Assembly (NCBI GenBank): GCA_039820405.1 | Contig: JBCBQC010000130.1 | Coordinates: 1 to 14,404 of the forward strand | Reading direction: 5' to 3' | From: CALLVY01 sp937899855 | GTDB lineage: Bacteria > Bacteroidota > Bacteroidia > Chitinophagales > Saprospiraceae | Length of the DNA: 14,404 nt | In this document: positions 1 to 6,926 of the stretch, in pieces | Position numbering within the stretch: the stretch's first letter is position 1 | Layout: each line of letters opens with the position of its first letter | Notes under the pieces: generated by a model | What the model was told of the DNA's origin: nothing | Databases searched by the model: none | The model's input: the letters and a program-made list of their open reading frames with translations, nothing else | Translations under genes and position numbers: made by a program

Positions 1-225
1 ATACCACTCCTACGAAATGGATATCTCTATACCTAACAAACCTGAAAAGTCGCAGTGCCCTTCGGCAGCATATACCACTCCTACTGGAAGAAAAGAAGGC
101 CAGGCGAGCAACTTACGGTCGCAGTGCCCTTCGGCAGCATATACCACTCCTACTCGGAAACGACAAGAGAGCATGCTTCGGCATGCATAGTCGCAGTGCC
201 CTTAGGCAGCATATACCACTCCTAC
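1..225. CRISPR. CRISPR array end, 36-bp repeats (three full, one partial)
   Basis: Three full 36-bp repeats lie at 49-84, 118-153 and 190-225, and the last 13 bases of a fourth occupy 1-13. The repeat begins GTCGCAGTGCCC and ends ATACCACTCCTAC. Spacers are 14-48 (35 nt), 85-117 (33 nt) and 154-189 (36 nt), with no similarity to each other. The first two full repeats are identical; the last has one change (C to A at base 204). Each repeat holds a short stem, TGCC/GGCA around a 4-nt loop. Read on the minus strand, this stem is followed by a 3' end ACTGCGAC that resembles the 8-nt handle left by Cas6, so minus-strand transcription is plausible. Spacer lengths fit Cas6-processed type I or III systems better than the near-constant 30 nt of type II. 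The array continues beyond the left edge. Confidence 0.95.
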
Positions 226-338
226 CCTGCCCACTCCATAATCACCTGATTATCAGCAGTTAAAATGGTGTAAACTTGTTGAAATCTCGGCCTAAAACGC
301 ATAAAAAGTGGTGTTTTCCTTAAAAATTTCCGTATTTC
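226..338. promoter_or_regulatory. Possible CRISPR leader, AT-rich
   Basis: This stretch separates the last repeat from the cas6b-like relic. It is visibly richer in A and T than the rest of the window and has no convincing ORF. A 14-nt inverted repeat, TAATCA-CC-TGATTA, lies at 239-252, just past the array. If the array is transcribed on the minus strand, as the cas6b orientation and repeat handle suggest, this is the leader. The single degenerate repeat on this side argues the other way, because degenerate repeats usually mark the leader-distal end. Confidence 0.4.
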
Positions 339-815
339 TCAAGTCTTTCCAACCTTTACTTTGCGAAGCTTTCGGGATCTATTTATCATTTTTCGATAGT
401 AAAGTTCGGGCAATATTTCTCCGCTAATCAACTCCGTATGCGTAATGCCCACGGCTTCGGCAAAGCACCTCAAATGGCCGGTCAGCGCTTTTTCAAGAAT
501 TATTTTTTGCACCGCAGGCTGATCCATATGCTTCGCCCAATCGCGATAATTGGCGGTATTCAGGGCCAGCCAGTGCTTGACTCCGTACCCCTGCGCTTGG
601 GCATGAATACTCCATTGATAATTCTCCTCCCGAGCTACAAAGTGGTCGAACCTCAACCTTTGGCCTTGCACCAACAAGGTGGTGGGCAACTTGGGCAACA
701 AGTATTGACAAAGCGCATCGCGCCCGGGGCCGATCCCCAGGATAGTAGCACCGCCCTTGCGAACCTGATATTGAATCAGAGGATATATACCTGTGATACA
801 GAATGGAAAAGTGTA
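339..815 (-). pseudogene. cas6b: Cas6b-like CRISPR endoribonuclease, broken remnant
   Basis: The open frame gives 158 residues between stops. Cas6 cuts pre-crRNA at the base of the repeat hairpin in type I and III systems. The assignment rests on segments I recall from the Cas6b family: YPLIQYQV near residue 11, TILGIGPG near 24, HWLALNTANY in the middle, and the helix IILEKALTGHLRCFAEAVGI. The glycine-rich C-terminal part expected of Cas6 (an IGLGKGVS-like loop) is not seen; after the helix only about 35 basic residues remain. No ATG, GTG or TTG lies upstream of the conserved YPLIQY segment. The only conventional start, TTG at 701, falls inside the domain, and a TGA at 816-818 closes the frame upstream. 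The first 50 or so residues therefore seem lost. It reads toward the CRISPR array 113 bp away, which independently supports the call. No homology search was possible; a divergent short Cas6 with an unusual start is the alternative. Confidence 0.6.
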
Positions 816-916
816 TCAAAATATAAAAGAACTCCTTAATAGGATGACTCAATAGAATTTCCGACTATGTTCAAACAAGTGTGTCAAGTCAATTGGATGA
901 TTTTGGTTTTCGGCAC

Positions 917-1153
917 TCATTCTTCATTTCCCAGGTTAAGTTGGAGGTCTATTCTACCCTCAAAATGGATGGCTAACTGCTGAATAACCAAGGCCCATTT
1001 CTGGATGGGAGCCGTCCATTTCACCATAATATTTTGGGTGACCAAGTAGACCAATTTTAGGAGTGCCGTATCGTTAGGCATCACCCCTTTGGACTTGGTG
1101 ATTTTACGGATTTGGCGATTATAGGCTGAGATTTCCTCTGTAACACACCCCCA
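917..1153 (-). pseudogene. IS256-family transposase, C-terminal remnant
   Basis: A minus-strand frame of about 79 residues runs from just after a TAG at 1154-1156 to a TGA at 917-919 and has no usable start. Its sequence follows the C-terminus of IS256-family (mutator-type, DDE) transposases: NRQIRKITKSKG, then a segment like PNDTALLKLVYL, then QNIMVKW and PIQKWALVIQQLAIHFEGR. The recognisable part starts near 1140, so the catalytic DDE core is absent and the copy cannot move. No terminal inverted-repeat pair was found. It lies just upstream of the cas6b relic on the same strand, so an old insertion followed by deletion may have removed the 5' end of cas6b. Family assignment is fairly secure; the insertion history is inference. 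Confidence 0.8.
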
Positions 1154-1261
1154 CTAGTTCATCTTCAATGGTAAAGGTGATGAATAATGAATTAGCGATC
1201 GGAAAAGTTAAGTCAATTCAGCTCCCGATTGAGTGAATGCTTGAAACCAGCTAGTGAATAG

Positions 1262-1558
1262 AGGAGACCAAAAGATGCCTTAGACAAGCATACCGGTTCG
1301 GAACAATGGGTGCAGGAAGATGCGGGTTCTTCGGGTACGGAGATGCGCGTCTATGGAGATCGGCTGTATTATGGCTCAGGTGAAATATTTATCATCGATT
1401 TAGAGAAAGGTCAGACCTTACATAAAATCGAGACCCCAAATCGCAGCGCTCGTTTTCCCCATGCACAGTTTATCGACGCGGTGGCGGTAGACGAGGAGCA
1501 CCAACGGATGTACACCACGGATGGTTATTTTTTGATGTGTATGCGTTTGCCAGAGTAG
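1262..1558 (+). pseudogene. PQQ-type beta-propeller protein, C-terminal fragment
   Basis: A frame of 98 residues opens after a TAG at 1259-1261 and ends in TAG at 1556-1558. The first conventional start is a GTG at 1310, inside the conserved part. The stretch ALDKHTGSEQW is a typical PQQ/quinoprotein-like propeller repeat (A-L-D-x-x-T-G-x-x-x-W). It is followed by strands such as MRVYGDRLYYGSG and IFIIDLEKGQTLHKI that look like further blades. It ends YTTDGYFLMCMRLPE. A full protein of this class would be several hundred residues, so this is most likely the tail of a gene whose front was lost in the same rearrangement that left the transposase relic 100 bp upstream. The function of the parent protein cannot be told. 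Confidence 0.55.
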
Positions 1559-1633
1559 GAGGTTTTATCATTAAATTCATTCCCCCCCATCCGACCATTC
1601 TCTTTATCTTACGCCACCAAAAGCAGCACCGAT

Positions 1634-2713
1634 ATGCGCGTACTTTTTGTATTCCTATACCTCGGCCTCAGCAGCCTTTCCTACGGCCAACGCGCGCCCA
1701 TCCCCCACCTGCCCGCCATCAGCCCTCAGGAAGCGGGCTTCCATCGGGATTCCATCAATGCGCTAGACGACACCATCTCGAATTTCCAGCAGCGGGACTA
1801 CCGCGCCCTGATGGTCATCAAGGACCAAAAGATCGTGCTGGAGTACTACTACAATTCCTTTTGGCGCAATCACCTCCACGACATCCGATCGGCGGGGAAG
1901 AGCATCACGGCACTGCTGTTGGGGGTGGCGATCCAGGAGGGTTTGGTGGAAAATCTGGAGCAGGACGTGTATTCTTTTTTTCCTCAGGAAAAATACCCCA
2001 ACGTCCACGAGGATTACCAAAAGGTCCAGCTCATTCACCTCCTCAATATGGTGTCCGGCTTGGATGCCGATTCGGACGATTCCAATACGCCCGGTAATGC
2101 GGGGCAGTGGATGGGCAAAGCGGAATGGGTACAGTACTTACTACAGGTCCCACTGGCTCGGGAGCCGGGAAAGAAGTGGGTGTACGCCGACCTCAACGCG
2201 GCTCTGATTGGAGCCATCATTGAGGAGCGATCGGGGATGAGCCTCCGGGATTTTGCCCAGCAAAAAGTATTTGGCCCGCTGGACATCCAGGAGTTTTACT
2301 GGTATACCAACGCCGCCAATCAAACCGTAGCCGCGGGCAACCTCTACCTGTCCGCCCTGGATTTTGCCAAGTTGGGTTTGCTGGTGGCGAACCGGGGCAA
2401 ATGGGGGGATAAGCAATTGGCCGACCCCGATTATATGGACCGCTTGCTGCACGAGAACTCGGCTGCCATTGGGGATTACAATCCGCTGGCGGATGGCTAC
2501 GGCCTATTTTGGTACCGGTCCACCCGGAAATTTGGCAAGCGGGAAATCAGCTACCTCTGGGCCTCCGGCAATGGGGGCAACCACCTAGTGATCGTTCCCG
2601 AAGAGCATTTGGTCGTTGCCATGACGGCGGGGGCTTACGGCAATTGGTTTCCCCACACCCGGGCCTACTTTATTCTCGGTAAGGTCATTCAAGCCCTGAA
2701 GAGCGAGCGGTAA
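1634..2713 (+). CDS. Secreted serine hydrolase, beta-lactamase / esterase family
   Basis: The 359-residue protein starts with a signal peptide (MRVLFVFLYLGLSSLSYGQ, probable cleavage after residue 19), so it acts in the periplasm or outside. It belongs to the class C beta-lactamase-like family (also carboxylesterases and D-amino-acid peptidases). The nucleophile motif S-x-x-K is S86-A-G-K89. The second motif, normally Y-x-N, is Y184-A-D186 within KWVYADLNAALIGAIIE. The third (H/K-x-G type) is N313-G-G within WASGNGGN, followed by the usual strand HLVIVPEEHLVVAMTAG. The length is normal for a single-domain member. The ATG at 1634 is chosen because the signal peptide begins there; no clear ribosome-binding site precedes it, as is common in Bacteroidota. 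It converges on the amidohydrolase gene with a 49-bp gap. The substrate is unknown; an esterase role is as likely as beta-lactam hydrolysis. Confidence 0.9.
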   Translation: MRVLFVFLYLGLSSLSYGQRAPIPHLPAISPQEAGFHRDSINALDDTISNFQQRDYRALMVIKDQKIVLEYYYNSFWRNHLHDIRSAGKSITALLLGVAIQEGLVENLEQDVYSFFPQEKYPNVHEDYQKVQLIHLLNMVSGLDADSDDSNTPGNAGQWMGKAEWVQYLLQVPLAREPGKKWVYADLNAALIGAIIEERSGMSLRDFAQQKVFGPLDIQEFYWYTNAANQTVAAGNLYLSALDFAKLGLLVANRGKWGDKQLADPDYMDRLLHENSAAIGDYNPLADGYGLFWYRSTRKFGKREISYLWASGNGGNHLVIVPEEHLVVAMTAGAYGNWFPHTRAYFILGKVIQALKSER

Positions 2714-2762
2714 ATTACCGAGCATTTTCCAAACGTACTCCGCAAGCCAAACGCTGGGCCCA

Positions 2763-4304
2763 CTATTCGACGTACGGTTTGATGTCGATGGTTCGGCTGG
2801 CGTCGTTGGCCGCCTTGACGGCGCGGAGCATCTCGTCCAGGGTCGCACGGTCAAAATAGCGGCCGTTTGCGATGACGGCCTGGATGCCCCGGGTATGGTT
2901 GATGTCCAGCAGGGGATTTTCCGCCAGCACCACTACATTCGCTTTGTATCCCTCCCGTAAGCTGCCGGTCCGCCTACCCAGCCATTCGCCGGGTAGACGG
3001 GTAGCGGATTGCAGTACCGCCCGGGGTGTCATTCCCACGCGATGCATGCTCCGCATTTCATCGTGGAGGGAGAAGCCGGGTACGGCCACCGGGACGTTGG
3101 CATCCGTTCCCGCCAGGATGGTTACCCCATTGGCGTGTAAGGTGCTCAAGATCGTCCGACAACCATCGGCGTAGGCCGTCCAAAAATAGGTCAGTTCCGC
3201 TTGCTCTTGCGGGGTTTTGTTTAACCCAAAGCGGTTTTTGTACCGGTTTACCTTGGGTAGCCAACCGAGCCCCGGTATCTGTTCCTGCCATTCACTAAAA
3301 CCGGGATTTTCGTAGGCCAATTCTACTTCACTGAGGAGCTGTTCCAAGTCGAACAACTGCCGGACAAAAGATTCCATGAGCCAAAGCGTTGTGGTCACGG
3401 CAATGCCACGCTCGGCAAGCCGGGGCGCTGCTTCCTCCATACGTTCCTCTACTAAGCTTAGAAAAGCATCGGCTCCCGCCTGGTCTTTGATACCCGCCGG
3501 CCCGCCCACCGCCGTGAGCGTCGGCCGCATCAGTTCCTCCAAATGCGCCACCTCGCGTTGATTGGATTGCAGCAGCGTTTCCAACTCTAAGGTAAAGGGA
3601 ATGTGGCCCAGTACGTCCAGCCCGGCCGCAGGGGCCAGCTCGTTGATCGCGGCGTAGGCTTCCTTACTCAGCTGGCTGTATATCTTGATCCCATCGTAGC
3701 CCTTGGCGGCCATTTCGTCGACCAACTCCTGAGCATCCTCCCGATCGTTGATCACGCGCATGCCCTGCGTCCAGTGGATAAACCACCCCTCCAATCGGTC
3801 AAAACTGCCCGTCCTGGGGGAAGCGAGGTACATATCCGGCCCCGCGCGCAAACCCGCCGCCACTTCCTCTCGCCAGCGCAAGTGGGGGTCCCGACCGTCC
3901 ATCTCCCGAATCTCCGTCACGCCATTGGCCAAGTACAGGAGCAGGTCATTGGGGCTCTGGTAAAGGTGGACGTGGGAATCAATCAGTCCGGGAATCAGAA
4001 ATTTCCCCGTCCCGTCGATGACCGTGGCCCCCTCCGGTGCCTCCAGTACGGAGTCGATGGCTACGATGAGCCCGTCTTGCAGGAGGATGGATTGCTGGGG
4101 GATAAAGCTTTCGCCGTCTGGAGACAGGAGGTGGATGTTGTTGATCAGGGTGGGTACTACCTCGGGGAGGAAGGAAGCCGATACCACTTCGGTGGTGCGT
4201 CCGCCAAAAATCTTGGTGATGGTGCGATTCGCCAGTACGTACAGGACGGAGATCGCCACCAGGGTGAAAGCAAACAGGAAGCCCAGGATTCTTTTTCGAT
4301 TCAT
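2763..4304 (-). CDS. Membrane-anchored amidohydrolase, imidazolonepropionase-like
   Basis: This 513-residue protein has an N-terminal membrane segment (about residues 6-25) after MNRKR, so it is probably a signal-anchored periplasmic enzyme. The metal-dependent amidohydrolase fold is clear: a small beta domain precedes G-L-I-D-S-H111-V-H113, then K207 (GIKIYS, position of the bridging lysine), H234 (LGHIP), H254 (VAHLEE) and D401 (AGTDAN). The C-terminus returns to the beta domain with a G-x-x-A-N-V-V-V-L strand and a typical ADLVVL-like ENPL segment. All expected metal ligands are present, so an active hydrolase of cyclic amides, dipeptides or similar C-N bonds is likely; the substrate cannot be read from sequence. 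It lies 81 bp downstream of the Crp/Fnr-family gene on the same strand and may share its transcript or be its target. Confidence 0.92.
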   Translation of the reverse strand: MNRKRILGFLFAFTLVAISVLYVLANRTITKIFGGRTTEVVSASFLPEVVPTLINNIHLLSPDGESFIPQQSILLQDGLIVAIDSVLEAPEGATVIDGTGKFLIPGLIDSHVHLYQSPNDLLLYLANGVTEIREMDGRDPHLRWREEVAAGLRAGPDMYLASPRTGSFDRLEGWFIHWTQGMRVINDREDAQELVDEMAAKGYDGIKIYSQLSKEAYAAINELAPAAGLDVLGHIPFTLELETLLQSNQREVAHLEELMRPTLTAVGGPAGIKDQAGADAFLSLVEERMEEAAPRLAERGIAVTTTLWLMESFVRQLFDLEQLLSEVELAYENPGFSEWQEQIPGLGWLPKVNRYKNRFGLNKTPQEQAELTYFWTAYADGCRTILSTLHANGVTILAGTDANVPVAVPGFSLHDEMRSMHRVGMTPRAVLQSATRLPGEWLGRRTGSLREGYKANVVVLAENPLLDINHTRGIQAVIANGRYFDRATLDEMLRAVKAANDASRTIDIKPYVE

Positions 4305-4367
4305 ACCGCTCTTTTCAAGGGTTAAAAATTGCGCTGCTAATTTATCGGTTTGGCGAGAGGGCTACCC

Positions 4368-4381
4368 GTCACTTTAGTGAC
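4368..4381. promoter_or_regulatory. Inverted repeat between regulator and amidohydrolase
   Basis: GTCACT-TT-AGTGAC is a perfect palindrome with a 2-nt centre. It starts 4 nt past the stop of the Crp/Fnr-family gene and lies 63 nt before the amidohydrolase start. The 2-nt centre makes a stable RNA hairpin unlikely, so a dimeric-protein operator fits better than a terminator. Whether the adjacent regulator binds it is unknown. Confidence 0.35.
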
Positions 4382-4385
4382 AAAA

Positions 4386-4979
4386 TCATTGCTGGCTGAG
4401 TCGCTTGCGGATGCGGCTCAGGGATTGTCTTTCCACCCCCAGGAAAGAGGCCAAGTGGGTCAGGCTGACCCGCTCCATCAGGTCCGGCTGTTCCGTCCTG
4501 AATTTTACGTACCGTTCTTCGGGCGTGTTAAAGAGGAAGTTCTCCACCCGATCGTTGAGAATGGTGAGGGCCCGTTCGGCCATCAGTCTGCCGTAGCGTT
4601 GGAAGGTATCGGATTTTTGGTAGCATTCCTGAATGGTGGGGTAGGGAATGGTGAGGATGATGGAGGGCTCCAGGCACTGTACAAAACACTGTGTGGGGCG
4701 TTGCTTGATAAAGCTGGGGTAGTCGGTGACGTATTCCCGCTCCTTGTTAAAACCCGTGGTGATTTCGTTGCCTTTGTCGTTGATGTAATACCGGCGGACG
4801 AGGCCTTCCAGAAGGAATCCCAGCCCTTTTTGCACCTCCCCCCGCCGAAAGAAATAGGCTCGCCGGGGGTATTCCTTTACCGCCAGTGTCGGACGCAGAG
4901 ACGCCATTTCCTCCGCCGTCAATGGATCAAATTCACGCAAGTAGGTCGTGATGTAATGCTCTTGGTTTTTACCCATCAT
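4386..4979 (-). CDS. Crp/Fnr-family transcriptional regulator
   Basis: The 197-residue protein has the two-part Crp/Fnr layout. The N-terminal cyclic-nucleotide-binding-like beta barrel covers about residues 20-115; FFRRGEVQKGLGFLLEGLVRRYY matches the barrel core. A dimer helix follows, and the C-terminus (about 171-195) is a helix-turn-helix, SLTHLASFLGVERQSLSRIRK, with the usual L-A-x-x-L-G-V-x-x-x-S-L-S-R pattern. No Cys cluster for an Fe-S centre is seen, so it is not FNR-like in oxygen sensing. The Arg/Ser phosphate-binding cassette of true Crp is also not obvious, so its ligand may differ. Two Met codons in a row (4979, 4976) are possible starts. It reads away from the haloperoxidase-like gene across a 390-bp divergent region and toward the amidohydrolase, so both are candidate targets. 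Confidence 0.93.
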   Translation of the reverse strand: MMGKNQEHYITTYLREFDPLTAEEMASLRPTLAVKEYPRRAYFFRRGEVQKGLGFLLEGLVRRYYINDKGNEITTGFNKEREYVTDYPSFIKQRPTQCFVQCLEPSIILTIPYPTIQECYQKSDTFQRYGRLMAERALTILNDRVENFLFNTPEERYVKFRTEQPDLMERVSLTHLASFLGVERQSLSRIRKRLSQQ

Positions 4980-5372
4980 TGGTGATCAGCTTATCGTTGC
5001 GGCCATGCGCCGTGAGCGCACTGGTCACAGTTTGTTGGAACAAGCGAATCCGGGACCCCGGAGTCAGCCGTGCTTAATGTAAGCTTAATCTGGCAACTTT
5101 TAAATTCGCGGGCGAAGGATTGGCCTCGGGCACTGCTAAAAGAGACGGTGGGGGCGATATTTTTTCCCACAAGCAATAATCCTCTTCGGTACGACGTACT
5201 ATACTTCATCCGGCTCTCCTGACTGATTACTAGTGGCGCTCCCTGGTCAAACGACCCTCCCATTGGGGCAAGCCACTCAACTTAGCACGACTATTGTAAT
5301 AGAATTTGCTCAGCATTTTGGTGCGTACGCACCGTCATTCCGTCTTAATTTTCTAGCAAAATCGATGTTAAA
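4980..5372. other. Divergent intergenic region
   Basis: No convincing gene lies in this 393-bp stretch. A 90-residue minus-strand reading (4991-5263) has no family features and atypical composition. The region must hold promoters for the Crp/Fnr-family gene (minus) and the haloperoxidase-like gene (plus). The only clear structure is the palindrome at 5320-5333 with a -7-like box just after it. Confidence 0.5.
5318..5353 (+). promoter_or_regulatory. Candidate promoter with 14-bp operator-like palindrome
   Basis: GGTGCGTACGCACC (5320-5333) is a perfect 14-bp palindrome 39 nt before the haloperoxidase-like start codon. It lies directly between a TTG (5318-5320) and TAATTTTC (5346-5353), a 7-of-8 match to the Bacteroidota -7 box TAnnTTTG. 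The 25-nt spacing between boxes is longer than usual. A dimeric regulator bound here would occlude the promoter. Confidence 0.4.
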
Positions 5373-6716
5373 ATGAACAAAATCTGTCTTTATTGCCTAT
5401 TCTTCTTGACTGCCACGCTGTTCCTGCAAAGTTGTCAGGAAGACGATGAACCGACGGTCACGACGGCTGAAACAGCCGATTACTCCTCCGAAGTCGTCCT
5501 GGACTGGGTAGAGCTGACCCTCAAACTCACCGAAGAAACCGATGGTTATACGCCGCCCGTAGCCGCGCGCGTGTACGGCTACTCGGGCCTCGCCCTCTAC
5601 GAAAGCGTACGCCACGGCATGCCTGGCTACCGTTCGTTGGAAGGACAACTCTCCAGCTTCAACACCGGTGTCGTACCCGACATCAGCGAGGGGGCCGAAT
5701 ACCACTGGGGGGCCGTGGCCAACAGTACCCTAAAGGTCTTTTTGAGCAGTTGCTTTAAAATCACCTCCGCCGAAAACCTGGCCTTGATCGATGCGTTGGA
5801 GGCGTACTACACCACGCAATTTCGAAACGAAGCGTCTGATGAAGTGATCGACCGTTCCATCGCCTACGGAGAATCGGTGGGGGTAGCCCTGCTCACCTTT
5901 GCCAATAGCGACGGGCAGGAAGAATGTTACAACAATAATTTTCCCTCCTCCTACACCGTACCCGTCGGATCGGGCCTGTGGGAACCTACGAGTGCCGATA
6001 CGCCCATCCCCTTACAACCCTACTGGGGGTCGGTTCGCCCCTTTATGCAGATCAATGTCGACGAAACCCAACCCGTACCACCGCCCCCCTTCTCGACGAA
6101 TCCCAACTCCGTCTTTTACCTGGAGGCCCTCGAAGCTTACGACGCGGTCATCAACCTGACGCCAGAGCAAAAAGTCATCGCGGAATTCTGGAGCGACGAT
6201 CCCGGCAATACGGCAACACCTCCGGGACACTCCTACTCCATCATGATGCAGATTCTGGCCAGTGAAAAGGCCAACCTGGCCCGCGCGGCCGAGGTATACG
6301 CCAAGTTGGGAATGGGCGTACACGATGCTTTTGTATCTTGTTGGAAGACGAAATACGAAACCAATTTGATTCGTCCGATCACCTACATTCACGAATATAT
6401 CGACGATAGCTGGACCATTCCCCTCCCCACGCCCCCCTTCCCCGAATACACCTCTGGGCACTCGGTACAGTCGGGCGCCACGGCACAAATCCTCACGGAC
6501 CTCTTTGGAGAGAATTATGCCTTCGTGGACCGGACCCACATCACCCGGACCGATATCGACGGTTCGGCCCGCAGCTTTAGCTCCTTTTACGAATTTGCCG
6601 ATGAAGCAGCCATCAGCCGACTCTACGGGGGCATCCACTACCGAGCCGCCATCGAACTCGGGGTCGAGCAGGGAATCGAAATTGGTAAAAACATCGGGAC
6701 CCTACAGTTCCGCTAA
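5373..6716 (+). CDS. Vanadium-dependent haloperoxidase / PAP2-superfamily lipoprotein
   Basis: The 447-residue protein has a lipoprotein signal ending LQSC (Cys21), so it should be anchored to a membrane. Its C-terminal half matches vanadium haloperoxidases and bacterial acid phosphatases. Motif 1 is K327-x6-R334-P (KYETNLIRP), motif 2 is S361-G362-H363 (YTSGHSVQ) and motif 3 is R416-x5-H422 (RLYGGIHY). These reproduce residues and spacings of the vanadate pocket in Curvularia chloroperoxidase (K353, R360, S402-G-H404, R490, H496), so the anion site looks complete. Family members either oxidise halides with hydrogen peroxide or remove phosphate; sequence alone does not decide. The N-terminal half (about 40-250) is the helical part usual in this bacterial group. 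The ATG at 5373 is chosen because the lipoprotein signal begins there. A strong terminator follows. Confidence 0.92.
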   Translation: MNKICLYCLFFLTATLFLQSCQEDDEPTVTTAETADYSSEVVLDWVELTLKLTEETDGYTPPVAARVYGYSGLALYESVRHGMPGYRSLEGQLSSFNTGVVPDISEGAEYHWGAVANSTLKVFLSSCFKITSAENLALIDALEAYYTTQFRNEASDEVIDRSIAYGESVGVALLTFANSDGQEECYNNNFPSSYTVPVGSGLWEPTSADTPIPLQPYWGSVRPFMQINVDETQPVPPPPFSTNPNSVFYLEALEAYDAVINLTPEQKVIAEFWSDDPGNTATPPGHSYSIMMQILASEKANLARAAEVYAKLGMGVHDAFVSCWKTKYETNLIRPITYIHEYIDDSWTIPLPTPPFPEYTSGHSVQSGATAQILTDLFGENYAFVDRTHITRTDIDGSARSFSSFYEFADEAAISRLYGGIHYRAAIELGVEQGIEIGKNIGTLQFR

Positions 6717-6748
6717 GGCGTTCTGATACCGGAGCGTTTCGCTTCTAA

Positions 6749-6785
6749 AAATGGCAGCCGTCCTCTCAGGGGACGGCTGCCATTT
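6749..6785. terminator. Hairpin terminator, 15-bp perfect stem
   Basis: AAATGGCAGCCGTCC (6749-6763) pairs perfectly with GGACGGCTGCCATTT (6771-6785) around a 7-nt loop. It starts 32 nt after the stop of the haloperoxidase-like gene. The A-rich left flank and T-ending right arm make it suitable in either direction, though the T-tract is short. Confidence 0.85.
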
Positions 6786-6926
6786 GCCGTTTGGCTTAAA
6801 ATGGTTTGCAAAGCAAGCCCCAGCGGATCGCCCTCCGAGAAAATAAAAGCACCAGGGTTTGGTACGCCCCCCAATAAAGCGTAATTTGGAACGAGGCATA
6901 TTCAAAATCAACAAAAAAGTAAAAAT

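Noticed and set aside
55..249. A 64-residue reading with the repeated peptide FGSIYHSY
   Set aside because: It is the CRISPR repeat translated three times; the repeat-spacer layout explains it fully.
883..1218. Direct repeat GTYAAGTCAATT at 883-894 and 1207-1218 flanking the transposase relic
   Set aside because: It is direct rather than inverted, has one mismatch in 12 bases and is not at defined element ends; chance is adequate.
3603..4325. A 240-residue plus-strand reading inside the amidohydrolase gene
   Set aside because: It is the complement of a gene with a full set of metal ligands and shows no independent coding evidence.
4991..5263. A 90-residue minus-strand reading upstream of the Crp/Fnr-family gene
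   Set aside because: It has no recognisable motif or signal peptide and lies in a divergent promoter region.
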